DNA of 64,000 nt from Rutidosis leptorrhynchoides. Its lineage: Eukaryota > Streptophyta > Magnoliopsida > Asterales > Asteraceae. The first letter of the stretch is position 1. The number at the start of each line of letters is the position of its first letter. The translations under genes and the position numbers were made by a program. The stretch is taken from NCBI RefSeq assembly GCF_046630445.1, contig NC_092341.1, positions 292,520,001-292,584,000 of the forward strand. Direction: 5' to 3'. The notes under the pieces are model-generated. The model worked only from the letters and a program-made list of their open reading frames with translations, was not told where the DNA came from and ran no database searches. Positions 1-12,706 of the stretch are shown piece after piece.

Positions 1-1475
1 AAGTTAGGGTCAAATTAGCGCTCTAAAATGATAAAACAAGGCTTCAGATATGTTGGACTCCGTCCAAAATGATTGGGACTCCGTCCAAATGAAGGGAGAA
101 CATTAAAAAACGAGACAGTGAACCTTAGTTCATTTGGACGCCGTCCAAGAAATTGGGACGCCGTCCAGTTCTTCACACCTGGACGCCGTCCAGTTCTTCA
201 CACCTTGACGCCGTCCAAGAAATGGGACGCCGTCCAGACCTTTACAACTGGACGCCATCCAGAGTCTTGGACACCGTACAGTAGTAGGTTTCAGCCGACT
301 TTTTGACTTTTGACCCACTTTACCCACTTTAAAAGAAGATGATTGATAGGCCAGTTAGAGGAGATACGAACAGACACGAACCAGAGGAGTTAGAAGACGA
401 TTTTAGGAGCTATTTTGGAGAACTCCAAGCTCTTTGAAGAGGCTTAACATCCAAGAATCAAGATTCAACACCTTCTCCATTCAAGATTCATTCTCTAATA
501 GGTTGATTTCTTGTTCTTAATAATGAATTCCACTTATCACTTGATTGCTCTGTTGTTTGTTAATATGATTATTGGCTAAACTCTATAATATTTGTCTAGA
601 TTAATAACTGAGGTATTGGATGTAATCTTATGGATTGAATATATTTTGTGTGATAGTTTTAAGTTTGATTCAAGAACATGCTTATTGATGTTAAAATCAT
701 TTGTAACTAGTTAATTGATATGTTGTTGATAAAGAGAACTCTTGTTGATTTATCATATTGATTTACAATCAGCTTGTCTTAGATTGATTGTTTACTAAAC
801 CAGACCAAGGGATAAATTAGATTCAATTGGTTAGACGATATAGGGATGAATTGTATGCAACGAACGTTTGTACAATTATTGATAGCTATGAACATAGAAG
901 TCAAGTTTCAAGCCTTAGAACTAGTTAAGTTATCCGATTACAAATACAAGAACTATAGTGAAAAGGGAACCCTTGATCTTGTAATTGTGTTTTCGTGTTT
1001 ACTTAATAGAACTCTTGGTGAAGCTATTAGATAACTTACACACATAATCATTCAATCGGGTTTTAATATCAAAACTTACATCCAATACCGAGGGTAAAAG
1101 ATCTAGATGAACATTTCATCTCTTTTATCTAAATCAAACTATCTTATTTGCTTTCTTTGCACTTGTTTTCATTATATAAACTTAAAAGACCAAAAATACT
1201 GTTTTTACTTTTAATCTTCTCTGATTTGGTTAATCGTTAAATAGCCACAAAACATAATATCTTGTACCGTTAAGTTTCATTTACTTAGTTAATCATAATA
1301 TAGTTTCTAATTCTAGTTTGACTAATACAACTGTCTTTGGAACAATACACGAAATTTATCATTTACTATACTACTACACGATCGGGTACACTGCCCGTTA
1401 GTGTGTAGCAATCTTTAATCGGTATTTTTCCATACTTTTTTATACAATAATTCATATACCACGTTTTGCACATCA
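1..1475 (+). mobile_element. 3' portion of a Ty3-type (Tat/Athila-like) LTR, cut by the window start
   Basis: Non-coding sequence with the character of a plant Ty3 LTR and leader: a repeat-rich first 300 bp, a stretch near 1,080 reading 'ccaataccgagggt', and a segment at about 1,375-1,405 (cgatcgggtacactgcccg) that I recall from LTR ends of this group. It ends in a CA at about 1,475, exactly where copia integrase-like sequence begins. This suggests a solo or partial LTR inserted in the copia relic to its right. The left end, and so the target duplication, is outside the window. No coding part is visible. The family call is from memory, not from an alignment. Confidence 0.45.
55..281. repeat. 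Palindromic GGACGCCGTCC repeat cluster
   Basis: About nine copies of GGAC(G/T)CCGTCC, usually within the near-palindrome TTGGACGCCGTCCAA, lie at irregular 15-60 bp spacing. Because the unit reads almost the same on both strands, open frames appear on both strands here (about 73-306 plus and 130-327 minus). They have no domain content and are treated as by-products of the repeat. The block is far more GC-rich than its surroundings. Confidence 0.8.
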
Positions 1476-2044
1476 GATATGCATGAGAGTCTGCTGCAGG
1501 CATACTCAATGTGATTCCAACTATGAAGGTAGAAAAGACACCATATGAGTTATGGAATGGGAAGAATCCCAAGTTGTCTTATTTGAAAGTCTGGGGTTGT
1601 AAAGCGTATGTGAAGCATTACAATTCAAACAAATTAGAACCCAGAACTATCTAATATTACTTTGTACGATACATAAAGGAAATAATGGGTTACTACTTTT
1701 ACTACCAAGCTGAAGACAACGTGTTTTCTGCTTGGTCTGCTGAATTCCTGGAAAGAGATCTTCTCTTACAAGAAGTCAGTGGGAGTAAAGTAGATCTTAA
1801 AGAAATTCAAGTACTTTAAAGTAACATACCTTCAGTAAGCACTAGCAATCCACACGTTGAAACTGAGCGTACTGTTGGTGAGCCAGAATGTGTTACACCT
1901 GCACTTTATAGATCTAATAGAACTCATCGGCTTATGAGGTTTAATTATCTAATTAATTCAGATAAACCTCAACTAAGGGATTATGATGAACCCTCTAGTT
2001 GCGTGAGGCCATATCAGATCCTGAATATGAAAATAACTAGATTC

Positions 2045-2254
2045 TAGGAATGGCAAAAAGACCCGTACTCGATGGGGAAACCCGAAACCCGACATTTTTA
2101 GGCCGGGTTCGGGCCGAGTTTGCGGGTCCGCGGGCCGGGTATGGGGATGATTTTAAAAATTTATCCGGGTTTGGGTTCGGGTATGGTTTTAGATACAAAC
2201 CCGGTTACCCGGCCCGTATACCCGATATATGACCCGAATCCGTATACCCGACCC

Positions 2255-2338
<84 letters not shown>

Positions 2339-2787
2339 ATTATATATCTATATTTATTATTATAAATAATGGTAACAGTGTCGAATGTTTATGTAGCAAA
2401 TTTTGCTGTAGCAATGAAGCATGCATGTTCTATGAGTTTTGTTGAAGCCTGCATGTTATGTAGGTTTTGTTGGTTCACCCTTTACGTGCTACATGTAAAT
2501 TGTACATTTATTTGTACAATATATAATTTATATTGAATAAATAATGATTATCGCTATTCGAAAGCATATATATATATAGACTCGGATACTCATGGAGAAA
2601 CCTATTTATCCGATAACTATTAAATAAATGGGGACCCGAATACCCGCGGGGAAAACCCGAAACCCGATAGTTAGTAAGTAAATGGGACCCGCCGGGTTTG
2701 GGACCGGGTTTGGGACATAGTTTCTTAATCGGGTTTCGGACTGGGATTACATATACCCGGCCCAAACCCGGCCCTATGCCATCCCTA
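2045..2787. mobile_element. Non-autonomous hAT-like DNA transposon (743 bp)
   Basis: The ends are TAGGAATGGCA on the left and TGCCATCCCTA on the right. These are imperfect terminal inverted repeats of the hAT type (consensus near TAGGGATGGCA). The element is flanked by a perfect 8-bp direct repeat CTAGATTC (2,037-2,044 and 2,788-2,795), the target duplication size expected of hAT transposases. The interior has GC-rich arms full of degenerate CCGGGT/ACCCGG words around a long AT microsatellite, and no transposase. It sits inside the copia relic, so it is younger than that element. The short open frames inside it (2,050-2,365 and 2,508-2,819) are products of the repeats. Confidence 0.88.
2253..2333. 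repeat. (AT)n microsatellite inside the hAT-like element
   Basis: About 80 bp of uninterrupted AT dinucleotides. No other content. Confidence 0.95.
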
Positions 2788-5700
2788 CTAGATTCTATGA
2801 ATACAGATATGCAGTCCATGAAGGATAATCAAGTATGAGACTTGATTGATCTTCTACCCAATTGTAAGACAATGAGGTAAAAATGGGTCTTCAAAGGAAG
2901 ACTGATATGGACGATAATGTAAACACTTTTAAATCTCGATTGGTGACAGAAGGTTATGATGAAAGTTTTTCACCAGTCGCGAGCCTTAAAACAATAAGGA
3001 TACTTATTGCCATGGTTACCTTTCATGATAATAAAATATGGCTAATGGATGTCAAAACCGCTTTCCTAAATGGCGACCTAAGCGAGGACGTATATATGGT
3101 TCATGCGGAAGGGTTTATGAATCCTAAGCATCCTAATAAAGTATGCAAGCTTCTAAAATCCATTTATGGATAAAAGCAAGCATCCAGGAGCTAGAATCTT
3201 ATGTTATTTGAGAAAATCAAAGTGTTTAATTTTTCTCAAAACCAAGATAAGCCCTGAGTTTACATTAGAGCTAGTGGGAGCAGAGTAGTCTTCTTGATCT
3301 TATATGTTGATGACATATAACTTATTAGAAATAACATTCTAATTTGCAAGATGTCAAGTCTTGGCTTAGAAAATGTATTTCCATAAAGGATCTTGATGAA
3401 GCTACTTATATTATTGGAATGAGGATCTATACAGTAGATCCAATTGGCTTATTGGTTTGAATCAAAGTACATACATTATCTTACAGAGATTTAGCATGCA
3501 AAACTCCAAGCATGGAGCTTTGCCAATGCAAAAGGGCATAACCATGAGAAAGTCTCAAAAGTCCTATCACAGCAGATGAGATGAGGCAAATGAAATGTAT
3601 CACATATGCTTCAGCTATATGATCCATTATGTATGCCATGATATGCACTATTCTCGATGTTTCATTAGTTTTGAGTTTGACGAGTCATTGTCAACATAAT
3701 CCAGATGAAGTATATTGGATTGTTGTTAAGAATATTCTTTAGTATTTTCAGAGTACTAATGATATGTTCTTGGTTTACGGTGGTTTGGAAGAAGAGTTAA
3801 GTATTAAGTTTTATACTGATTCTAGTTTCCAAACTGATCAAGAATATTCTCGAACCAGTCACATTGTTTCTTTGTCATGATGGGCAAGACAGTTGATTGG
3901 AAGAGCTCTAGGCAGAGCACTATTGAACAATCTACAACAAAAGCAGAATACATTGTTGACTGAGAAGCTGCTCAGAAAGCTGTCTGGATAAGGAAGTTTG
4001 TTGTTATACTCAGAGTAGTACACAACATTTAATCTTCTATAATATGTACTATGATAGTTCGAGTGTTAATATACTTTTGAAAGAATCACATGTACATTTA
4101 AGTATCTGGCACATTCTTCAAAAGTTTGACTACATTTCATTAAGTCATTAAGAGGAATGATATTAGTATTCTTAAAGGTTCATACAAATGATAATGTGGC
4201 TGACCCGTTCATGAAGCCCATGATGCTCAACAAGCATGATGATCATTCTAGTAATACTGAACTTCGTTATGCTGCTGATCTTTTTCATTTGTAATTTAGT
4301 ATTTGGATATTTTTGGAACATTAAGCAGTTTTATATTAATGAATTGATATATAGTTGGTATGATCATTTTCATTTATATCACTGTGTTCTATATTAGCAT
4401 GTTTAATCCATGAATAATTGTTGATTATTCAAAATCTCCATAATCGGTCATGTTATGGGAATAACATGAATTAAAATTAATGTGAAATTTTGGTTATATT
4501 CATTGATGATGAATAGTTAACTTTTGAGACCAAAATTCATATGTATTCATTGATGGATCGTAGTCAGTAGTGAATCTTTTAGTGATTATGTCTTTGTGTC
4601 CTTAGACTTGAGATGCATGCCCGTCTTGATGAGTGTAGCATTGTACTTTGATATGGTTAAACGTTGTCCGGAATAAGTCTGTTATAAAGGCCATTATTGC
4701 ATATAATGTAAAGCTCGTGATAGACACGTGTATGCAATATAGGATTTGTTCCTCTTAAATATTTAGAGTTAGATACTTTTTGAGCTCCTCGATGAATGAA
4801 TAAGATATTTATGTGGCCACACCCAGATGTAATTAAGATGATACTTAATTAATTTGGTGATCTAATTCAGTTCTAAGATCGAGAAACAAAATTGTTAAAC
4901 AAATGAGAATGACCGATGATCCATATCTCAAGTTTAACTAAAGTATCAGAAACAAAAGGACGAATGACATTTAAAACTTACCATAAACAGTTTCGAGAAA
5001 CTACCCTCACATGAATTTGGGGACAATGACGTGTTGCTAGACGCTTACCATTGTTTGTATAGTTACTTGGTGTTGTGCCATGCACAAGTGGGAGTCTGTA
5101 GGATTAATGTGCAAGGTACAACATATAACTATATGGCCAACCTTATTTGAGCCTTCGGGGTCACACACATATACACCGAGACGTCAAATAAAATATATAT
5201 ATGATGTATATATATTACTCAAGTAACAAAATAGTAAATCGAAATTAATTCATTTACTATTCATATGAATAGTAAATGAATCGAAATTAATTAATTTACT
5301 ATTCACATGAAAGGGAAATGAAAGAAATTATTAATTATAAGTTACATAATATACCCCTAAAGTATTTGAGAAATACGACTTTATAATATATTTCATATCT
5401 TTTGTTTTCCAAAAGACATTCACGAGTCTACATTCATATGAAAAAAGGTTCTTGTTATTTGCTTTAAAATGAAGACTATGGGCTCATTTTTCAGAGAGAG
5501 TCATTCTTTTGAATATGATCATTCTATTTTGAACGTATTCTCATTTCTTGCATAAGAACTTTTTCACCTAAAACTCTTACCTTGTAATTCGAAGACATAT
5601 ATGAAGTATTATATATTTATTCTTGTATTAATATAATTTGATTATATTAATACTTTACTTGGGTTTGGACTAGCATCCATTGACGTTGTTTGAAGTGTAG

Positions 5701-5980
5701 TGTGGACTATCCAAAGAGACGGTCATACTTTTGATCGTAGGTTTCTCTCCATTCATCGATTTCTTCAAGAAAGGTATATCGTTAACTCACCTTATGATTT
5801 TATATTCATGAAAATTATTATGGTGTAACTGGATCTTTGGGATCGTTAATCATGTGCATGTTTTATTAAATTTAAATATATAAATATTTAATTTTGTAAA
5901 TGGTTTATAAAATAATAATTGATTATTATTTCAACTATCTGCTGCGTTAATATGATTTAAAAGTACACATGGTTTTCCAA

Positions 5981-6441
5981 CCAAAATTATCTTAAAAGTA
6001 AAGGGGGTAAATGAATAAGATGTTTTCCGTTCAAACTAGTCGAGAAATTTTTTGGTTGGATCAAACTAGCCGGGAAATGGGGTTTTCCATACTCAGATGT
6101 ATGCGATTTAACCGGGTAATCAATGATCGTTTTGAACTTCCCCCAATATCCCAATATATCTTGCTAGTGAGGTTTCAATGTTTTAACTCTTCTGAAGTAA
6201 ATTGTTGATCGCAAATCCGACGAGCATTTATCATTATGGTCATAACTCTTTCATACGAATTGCGATTTATTTAATTCAAAAGCTCAAACGTTCATAACTC
6301 AAAAGGTTACAAATAGCACTAGTTATTGTGTACCATTTAAACTTTCAATATCATGTTGATTTTATGAATTTCAAGAGTTACGTTTTTATTGCTTGTTGTT
6401 TGAGATAGTTTACCTATAACATGTTGGTTTTATGAATACAC
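5981..6441. other. Unassigned AT-rich intergenic stretch
   Basis: I recognise no gene or element here. Two short near-repeats (AACTAGTCGAGAAAT / AACTAGCCGGGAAAT) lie at 6,035-6,080. A 65-codon open frame at 6,011-6,208 has no recognisable motif. Confidence 0.5.
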
Positions 6442-6455
6442 AAATAACAATATAA

Positions 6456-6692
6456 ACCACATTGGCTATGCTCAAGTGGCTACAAGTTCTCCATGAAATA
6501 GGAGACTCATGTTCAATTCTTGGTAATGTTCAAGATTGAATTAATTGGGCTCTTGACTAGAGGGGGTGCCAATGTGCGCAATTCACCCGGTTACGGGTCT
6601 CGTCGCTCTGGGGGCTCCTCATCCAGAGGTTTTACTCGCTAGTGGTGACCTAATGTGGTTGTTGCTAGGGAGGTTTCCTCTGCAAACAAAAA
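6456..6692 (+). mobile_element. tRNA-derived SINE with 14-bp target duplication
   Basis: A box-like (TGGCTATGCTCAAGTGG) and B box-like (GTTCAATTCTTGG) pol III promoter elements lie in the first 85 bp. They are followed by a SINE body with the words 'gccaatgtgcgcaattcacc' and 'gggtctcgtcgctctggggg' and a short A-rich tail. The copy is flanked by a perfect 14-bp direct repeat AAATAACAATATAA (6,442-6,455 and 6,693-6,706), the mark of LINE-driven retroposition. The intact duplication indicates a fairly recent insertion. I recall this body sequence as a common Asteraceae or dicot SINE, but the family name needs a database search. Confidence 0.88.
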
Positions 6693-6757
6693 AAATAACA
6701 ATATAATTTAACTTTTATTTACTTACAGTTAATATATATATATATATATATATATAA

Positions 6758-6787
6758 CTAGATTTTTGAGCCCGTGCGATGCACGGG
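6758..6787 (-). other. Helitron 3' terminus: hairpin plus CTAG
   Basis: A perfect 7-bp stem (6,771-6,777 with 6,781-6,787) and 3-nt loop is followed on the minus strand by CTCAAAAAT and the terminal CTAG. The base beyond it is T, as expected for insertion between A and T. This signal is thought to stop rolling-circle replication of the element. Confidence 0.92.
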
Positions 6788-7156
6788 GGATATAATATAC
6801 TTTACTATAAATGATTTTTTATTAAATTAGTATCAACTTACAACAAATAAAAAAAATATATTTTTTGAATCAAAAATAATATAATTTTAATTTGTCGAAC
6901 AATTTTTCTTTGTAGGTTGTTTGATTATTATATCATACATGATTTTATATAGTTCATTTATTCGAGTCACAATTGTTAGTTGTTTCTAAAAATGTGAATA
7001 CAAACATTTAGAAGTAATGATATGTAATTAAGAGTTAAATGATCTAATAAAAATGAAACATAGTACTAATTTCTAACAAAAGAAACATTAAACATACATT
7101 ATATTTCAATGATGGCCAAATCTCAAATACAATCAAAACATTTCCTAATTTTAAGT

Positions 7157-10100
7157 CTATAAGTGTTGCAACACTTCTTTGAATACAACATTTTTGGTTT
7201 TGTTTGATATTTGATTATCCTCGTCTAGAATTAGTATCTTTATTCCTTGCCAATTTGTTATCCGTGAAAGTGCAACATATAGTTGTCCATGACTAAAGAC
7301 AGGTTTTGGTAGAAATAAACCGACATGCTTGAGTGATTGTCCTTGACTTTTATTTATGGTCATTGTATAGCACACCGACAACGAATATTGTCTTCTTTGG
7401 AATCTGAAAGGTATTCTCTTGTCCGTAGGAACGATTAGCATACGCGATATAGCTGTAATTTTCCCCACGTTTGTACCAGCTAAAATTTTTTCTTTGATAA
7501 TTCTTTCCCCTAATTCTATAACTTGTAACCATGTACCGTTACACATACCTCCAGCTTGATCGACATTTCGAAGCAACATAACTGGCACACCAACTTTAAG
7601 CCTTAGATTGTGCTTTGGTAATCCACCAACTTCAATACTATTTAGAAAATCAATATTGTATAGTTCACTATTGAAGTCAGTGTCTCTTTGTGAGGCACAT
7701 ATACTATCCCAGCTCAAATAGGACCTTTCTTCACCTTCCAAACAATGCATCATTCTATCATTAATGATGTCCACAACTTCATGAGTTGGAGCAAGAATAG
7801 CACGTTGTTGATAATATTGTGGATTTGAAAGATTAAGAAGATATTCAGGATAAACAGTTGAGATCATAGAACCGATTGGATCAACAAAATCAGTTATCAA
7901 AAGATCTTCTGGAACCTCAATATCAAAAACCCCTTCTTCAGATTCACCGACATTCCCATTGCCTATGTCTAGTATCCATTAAGAAAACTTTCTAGTATCG
8001 GCATCAGTTGAAGATGTTGCAATTCCACCCAATCTCATGTTAACTGTAAGTTTCAAAACAGTAACATGATTCCATAAATAGGAGGAATTGAGTGATGCAG
8101 CAACTATATCTTGTCTTGTACCTTTTTGAATGACAGGTAATATTTGTCAAAAATCACCACCAAACACAACAATTTCCCCCCAAATAGAGTATCCATGCTC
8201 TGAGGATTAATTCGACGGCATATATCACGCATAGATCAATCCAATGCTTCAACACACATTCTGTTCACCATGGGGGCCTCATCCCAAATAATAAGTTTTG
8301 CCCTCCTAATGAGCTCTGCCAAATTGCTGTCTGGGATAATCGTACAAAAGGACTCATCTGTCGGTTGTAGTGGTATTCTAAAACGTGAATGAGCGGTCCG
8401 ACCTCCAGATAACAATAAAGCTGCAATGCCACTTGTCGCAACATTTAAAACAATTTCTCCTTGACTTCTTAATGCAGCCGTTAGTGTTTTCCATAGAAAT
8501 GTTTTCCCAGTACCACCATACCCATACAGAAAGAATACAGCTCCCATACCTTCTTCAACAGATTTGATTATCTTATGATATGCATCCTTTTGTTCGGTTG
8601 TTAACTTGGTAATGAAATGCGAATGTTCAACTTCAAGTGTACTTTTGTCGTATGAGAGCTCATCTATAATAAGATGGTTTTCAGAAATATTCCTTATATT
8701 ATATGATGGGACAGGCATGGAACTAAAACTTCTCAATGAACTACCATTACGCTGAAGTAATCTTTCGATCTCTTGTAAAGTCAAATCTTTCAAAAGTTCG
8801 ATCCTAATCTGTGTTCCTGCAATCAATTACATTTGATTAATTAGTATATTAAAGATGTCAAATATTAAATGATATAATTTAAATATCATTACCTGGTCTG
8901 TTTGGATGAACGACATCTACCGACAAAAATTCAAATGTTTTGTCAAATACATCTTCCGGACGACTCATAATGTTATTTAACAGTAGTTGTGCGAATAAAT
9001 TTCTAACGAAATGTCCACCCTCGCCAAAAAAAGCCTCTTTAATAGCTTCTATATACTCATTATCATCATCCAATAAACCTAAATGGTAGCAAGCATCTTT
9101 GAAGTTATCAAATAGGATACCATCTACCTTAAGGATATCTTGATACGAAGTTGGACCTTTAACTTTGTTTAGTAGAATTCTAAGATAAAAAAGATCACCA
9201 GAAGCTGGTGCGACATGATGAATCTGTCCAATTGCACCGGTTTTATTTTTGCGCAACCTCCAAACCCTGTTGCTTTTGTCCCAAATGAACTTTGTTGGAA
9301 AATCAACATAAGTCAACGAACGTGCTTCTTGGTTGACAACATTACACTTCATCCATTCAAGAAACATTGATGTATTGACAGATGGTTTTTCTACTACATC
9401 TTCTATTACTTCATCTTCATCAAAAATTATTTGTTGTTCTCCCTCCAAATGGAACGGTAGTCTTATAACTGACGGGCTATGATGATGTATATCGAATGAG
9501 AAAATTCTCCACATCACTTCACAAGATGAAACATATCGACAATCATAGTATTCTTTTATTTCATTAGTTTCTTGATCACATAGTTGTGCTGTAATCTTAT
9601 CATTGCCTTTGTTGATATATTTGAACAAATTTCTAATTGAACCTACTTGGTTACACCACTCTACATTGAGATGTGCTTGGTACATTTTTATTAGTTGAGG
9701 GTTATAAGCCACGACATAGGTGTTATCCAAATCGTGACCTTATTTTCTGATCGTTCTTCTGTCATTCCTTCTTCTGTAGATGGGATAACCATCTTGATCA
9801 GTTTTTGTGACATCTGAGAAAGGTTTTGGAAACCTTTTTGTACATATTTTGGTTTGTGAATCAGTGCAGGTGCAAGATGGATTTTTTCCCACAAGGCCCG
9901 TGCATCATTAAATCTGACACGAGTTGATAAAGTTCAGGTTCGTTGATTTCATCCGGTATTTCAGCACATATATACTTATCTACATCTTCTGGTTGAGGTA
10001 TTTTACTAAATTGATCAAGGAATAAGCATATATGGGCATGAGGCAAACCACGCTTTTGAAATTCCACTGTATAGACTTCTATAAAATAAACAAAATAATG

Positions 10101-12706
10101 ATTAATAAGTCAGTGTTGTATTATAGGATGATGTAAAATGTGTTGTATATTATTATTTAGAGAAGTAGTATGTAGCATTAAATATTAATAAATGAATCTA
10201 ACACATAATAAAATTTGAGAAGTAGTATAAAGTTAATAGTCAAACCTGCTTTCAAAGTACCAAAAATCCTTTTTTTCCTTATATGTTTTATTAAATGGTC
10301 GAGCTTCATTTTAAACATCCTTGCACACAACGATGGTTTGTCTTCTGGTTTAAAACCTGTCCCGTCCAATTCTCTTGTGATTTCAGGCCACTTTGGATTA
10401 CATGTAAAAGTTAAAAATAAGTCGGGATAGCCGAATACACGACAAAGTGCCATAGCATCACGATAATTCTCAATCATATATCTAGCACTACCCGTGAAAG
10501 AGGATGGAAGTTTGATCATATTTCCCATCATACTGTTCACCGCATCACCCGATAATGTTGCATTCATTATGTTGGTGAATGTATCAACTCTTAAAAATTT
10601 TTGATTCTTCCTTATGTATGATATTCTTTCTGCCTCAATCATAGTGTAAGCATCTACTACGAACTGTTGATACAACTTACGACCCAAGTGCACAAGTGTT
10701 GGTACAGCACGTTCTTGAAGTTTAAATGCAAAAAATTCACGCATAGTAACCTTTTTTTTCTACCGTGTGGTATGCTCACACTCATCGACATCACGGTGAA
10801 GTATGTCTGTACGGTACCCATCTTCTGCATAAATAAAAAGAAGTCGATATTGTAGAGCTAAATATTCGGTGTGAAGTTCCGAGATTCTTTTTAAGCCATT
10901 AACATGACTGTCAATTATTATCTCCCTTTCGTCAAAGGAAGATACATTGATATCACCAACAATAAGTGCCGCAACTTCATCAACCGTCGGCAAATTGTAA
11001 TTACGGCCATCTTTGGTTCGTTTACCAATTAATTTTATTTTCAACTGCATATCAGGATCATCTTTAAACCGTTCACAGGCCATCCGCCAAGTCTTGACAA
11101 GAGGATTATGTTCATCAAGAACTTGCATTATTTGAACAATGAGTTCCTCGTCTAGTGAGTTGCGTGAAGAAGTTGCGTTTGTATTTTTTTTCCCGCTGTT
11201 AATAAGTCAAGCATTAACAAATTGACGTTTTTAGATTATGAATATGATTTTGGTATTCCTATTATTTGATGTTACAATATATGAATAAGACTAATCATAC
11301 CTGATTGTGTCTCTCCTGTTACTTGCTTCATTTTCAGTATCATATATGTATAACTGTCGAAAACGTGGTTTGAGACCAACAGTTGGTAATAATCCTCCAT
11401 ACTGGTGAAAATTTTGTCCATTAATTCGAAATGTATAAGGTCCACGATTATTATTGAACCGATTGTCCACTTTCCACCCATGGAAGTAAATGCAAAAATC
11501 ATGTTGTACTGTCTAACATTCTCAAGGAAATGTTTACTTTTTGGATGGTTGTTGGTATATAGATCCCAAATTAATTTAGGAGGCGACTTGGTGAATTCTG
11601 ACAGAGCTATTTTACCTTTAAGATAACAAAGTGAGAATGCACCGGTTACACCTTTAGTCTATTTCCCACGTTTAGTCTCTTGAAGCCATAATTTACCACC
11701 GCAAGCAGAACTATATATGTAAGATCTCCGTGATCAACATACTCTGTTAAAGATAACAGTTAATTAGTTTATCTTTTCAAAAAGTTAATAAGGGAACAAT
11801 GAATCAATCTAAAAATAACAAATGAGAACCTTTAGAAATTCCCTTGAACGATGATTTCTGTTTACCGTGGTAGACCTCCTATTCGATTTCGAAGGCAATG
11901 GGTTTAGTATTACGCCTCCGTTGGTTGTTGATATATTTTCGCTTTGACCGTGAATCTAAAGATAGATAATCAACACTAATTATGAGAACTTTTCTAATTT
12001 TAGAAAAATCAAATATAACATTGCTCGAATATAATTACCTTTGCATAGACTATTCGATGTAGATTCACGTTGTTCACTATTAGTAAATGATTGACTAAAA
12101 AATCTATGACTTGGTGTTTTTGGTGCAGGAGTTGCAATAGTATGTGGACATTCACCCTGTTTATATATCGAATCTTGAAACATGTTTTCTTTTCCGACAG
12201 TTGATGTAAATTGTGTTGTAGATGAATTAACAAACGTTGTTCCGCTTGTGTTGGTTAAATCTGAATCAACAAATACATATATTTTACTATTTTTTTCCCA
12301 GAAAAGTAATATAGATTTATAAACAAACAAAACACACAAATGACTTTAGTATTAATAACAAATAAACCTGTTAGTATTGAACGCGATGGGGTGCATTCTT
12401 GGCCAATTGTTGTTGTTGTCTTTTTTTGTGTCTCATTATAATGTTACTAACAATTGTCTTTGCAGTGGAGGAGATTGCTAAGAACCATAAAAGTGTAATA
12501 ATATTCACAATTTGCTTCATAAGGAACATGGTAAAAAACAGAAATTGTTAATGTAACTTCATAAGTAAGGTAAGGATTACCTGAATTTGATCCATTAACG
12601 TCCGTTTCTTCATTAGATAATGGCTTTTTTCTCTTAATTGAATGTTCTTCGTTAGCTGTTCATTCTTTTGGTTTTGATCCATTGAGACGTGAAGATCTTC
12701 TACAAA
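7157..12706 (-). pseudogene. Helitron Rep/Pif1-type helicase gene, disabled
   Basis: This is a multi-exon gene for the Helitron transposase, a HUH endonuclease fused to a 5'-3' DNA helicase. From the N-terminus: a basic first exon (MDRVCRRSSRLNG, 12,706); the plant Helitron N-terminal domain (about 11.7-10.8 kb); Rep with the HUH motif FQKRGLPHAH (about 10.04 kb) and the tyrosine segment RNLFKYINKG (about 9.62 kb); then a Pif1 helicase with Walker A GYGGTGKT (about 8.5 kb), Walker B IIWDEAP (about 8.27 kb) and a C-terminal YVALSR motif (about 7.27 kb). The first catalytic tyrosine (YLFKY in relatives) is Asn (codon 9,629-9,631). In-frame stops lie in the helicase at 8,236-8,238, 8,157-8,159 and 7,979-7,981. 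There is one frameshift near 11.47 kb and further stops upstream, at least seven lesions in all. Splice sites were not fully resolved. Confidence 0.9.

Larger units (their letters stand above)
1476..5980 (+). mobile_element. Decayed Ty1/copia relic with 3' LTR-like tail
   Basis: Plus-strand remnants occur in the usual copia order: integrase C-terminal region (about 1.5-1.8 kb), reverse transcriptase (about 2.8-3.6 kb), RNase H (about 3.7-4.0 kb) and the end of pol near 4.3 kb. About 4.3-5.98 kb looks like the 3' LTR. It is AT-rich and non-coding, and its closing stretch resembles the end of a copia LTR. Gag, protease and the 5' LTR are absent. The element is old and broken, with on the order of ten breaks, and is further split by the hAT-like insertion at 2,045-2,787. 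LTR limits are approximate because no partner LTR is present for comparison. Confidence 0.75.

Noticed and set aside
73-327. Overlapping open frames on both strands at the left edge
   Set aside because: They come from the palindromic GGACGCCGTCC repeats and have no domain content.
10215-10855. Plus-strand open frames opposite the Helitron Rep
   Set aside because: Shadows of the minus-strand coding frame, with no recognisable domains.
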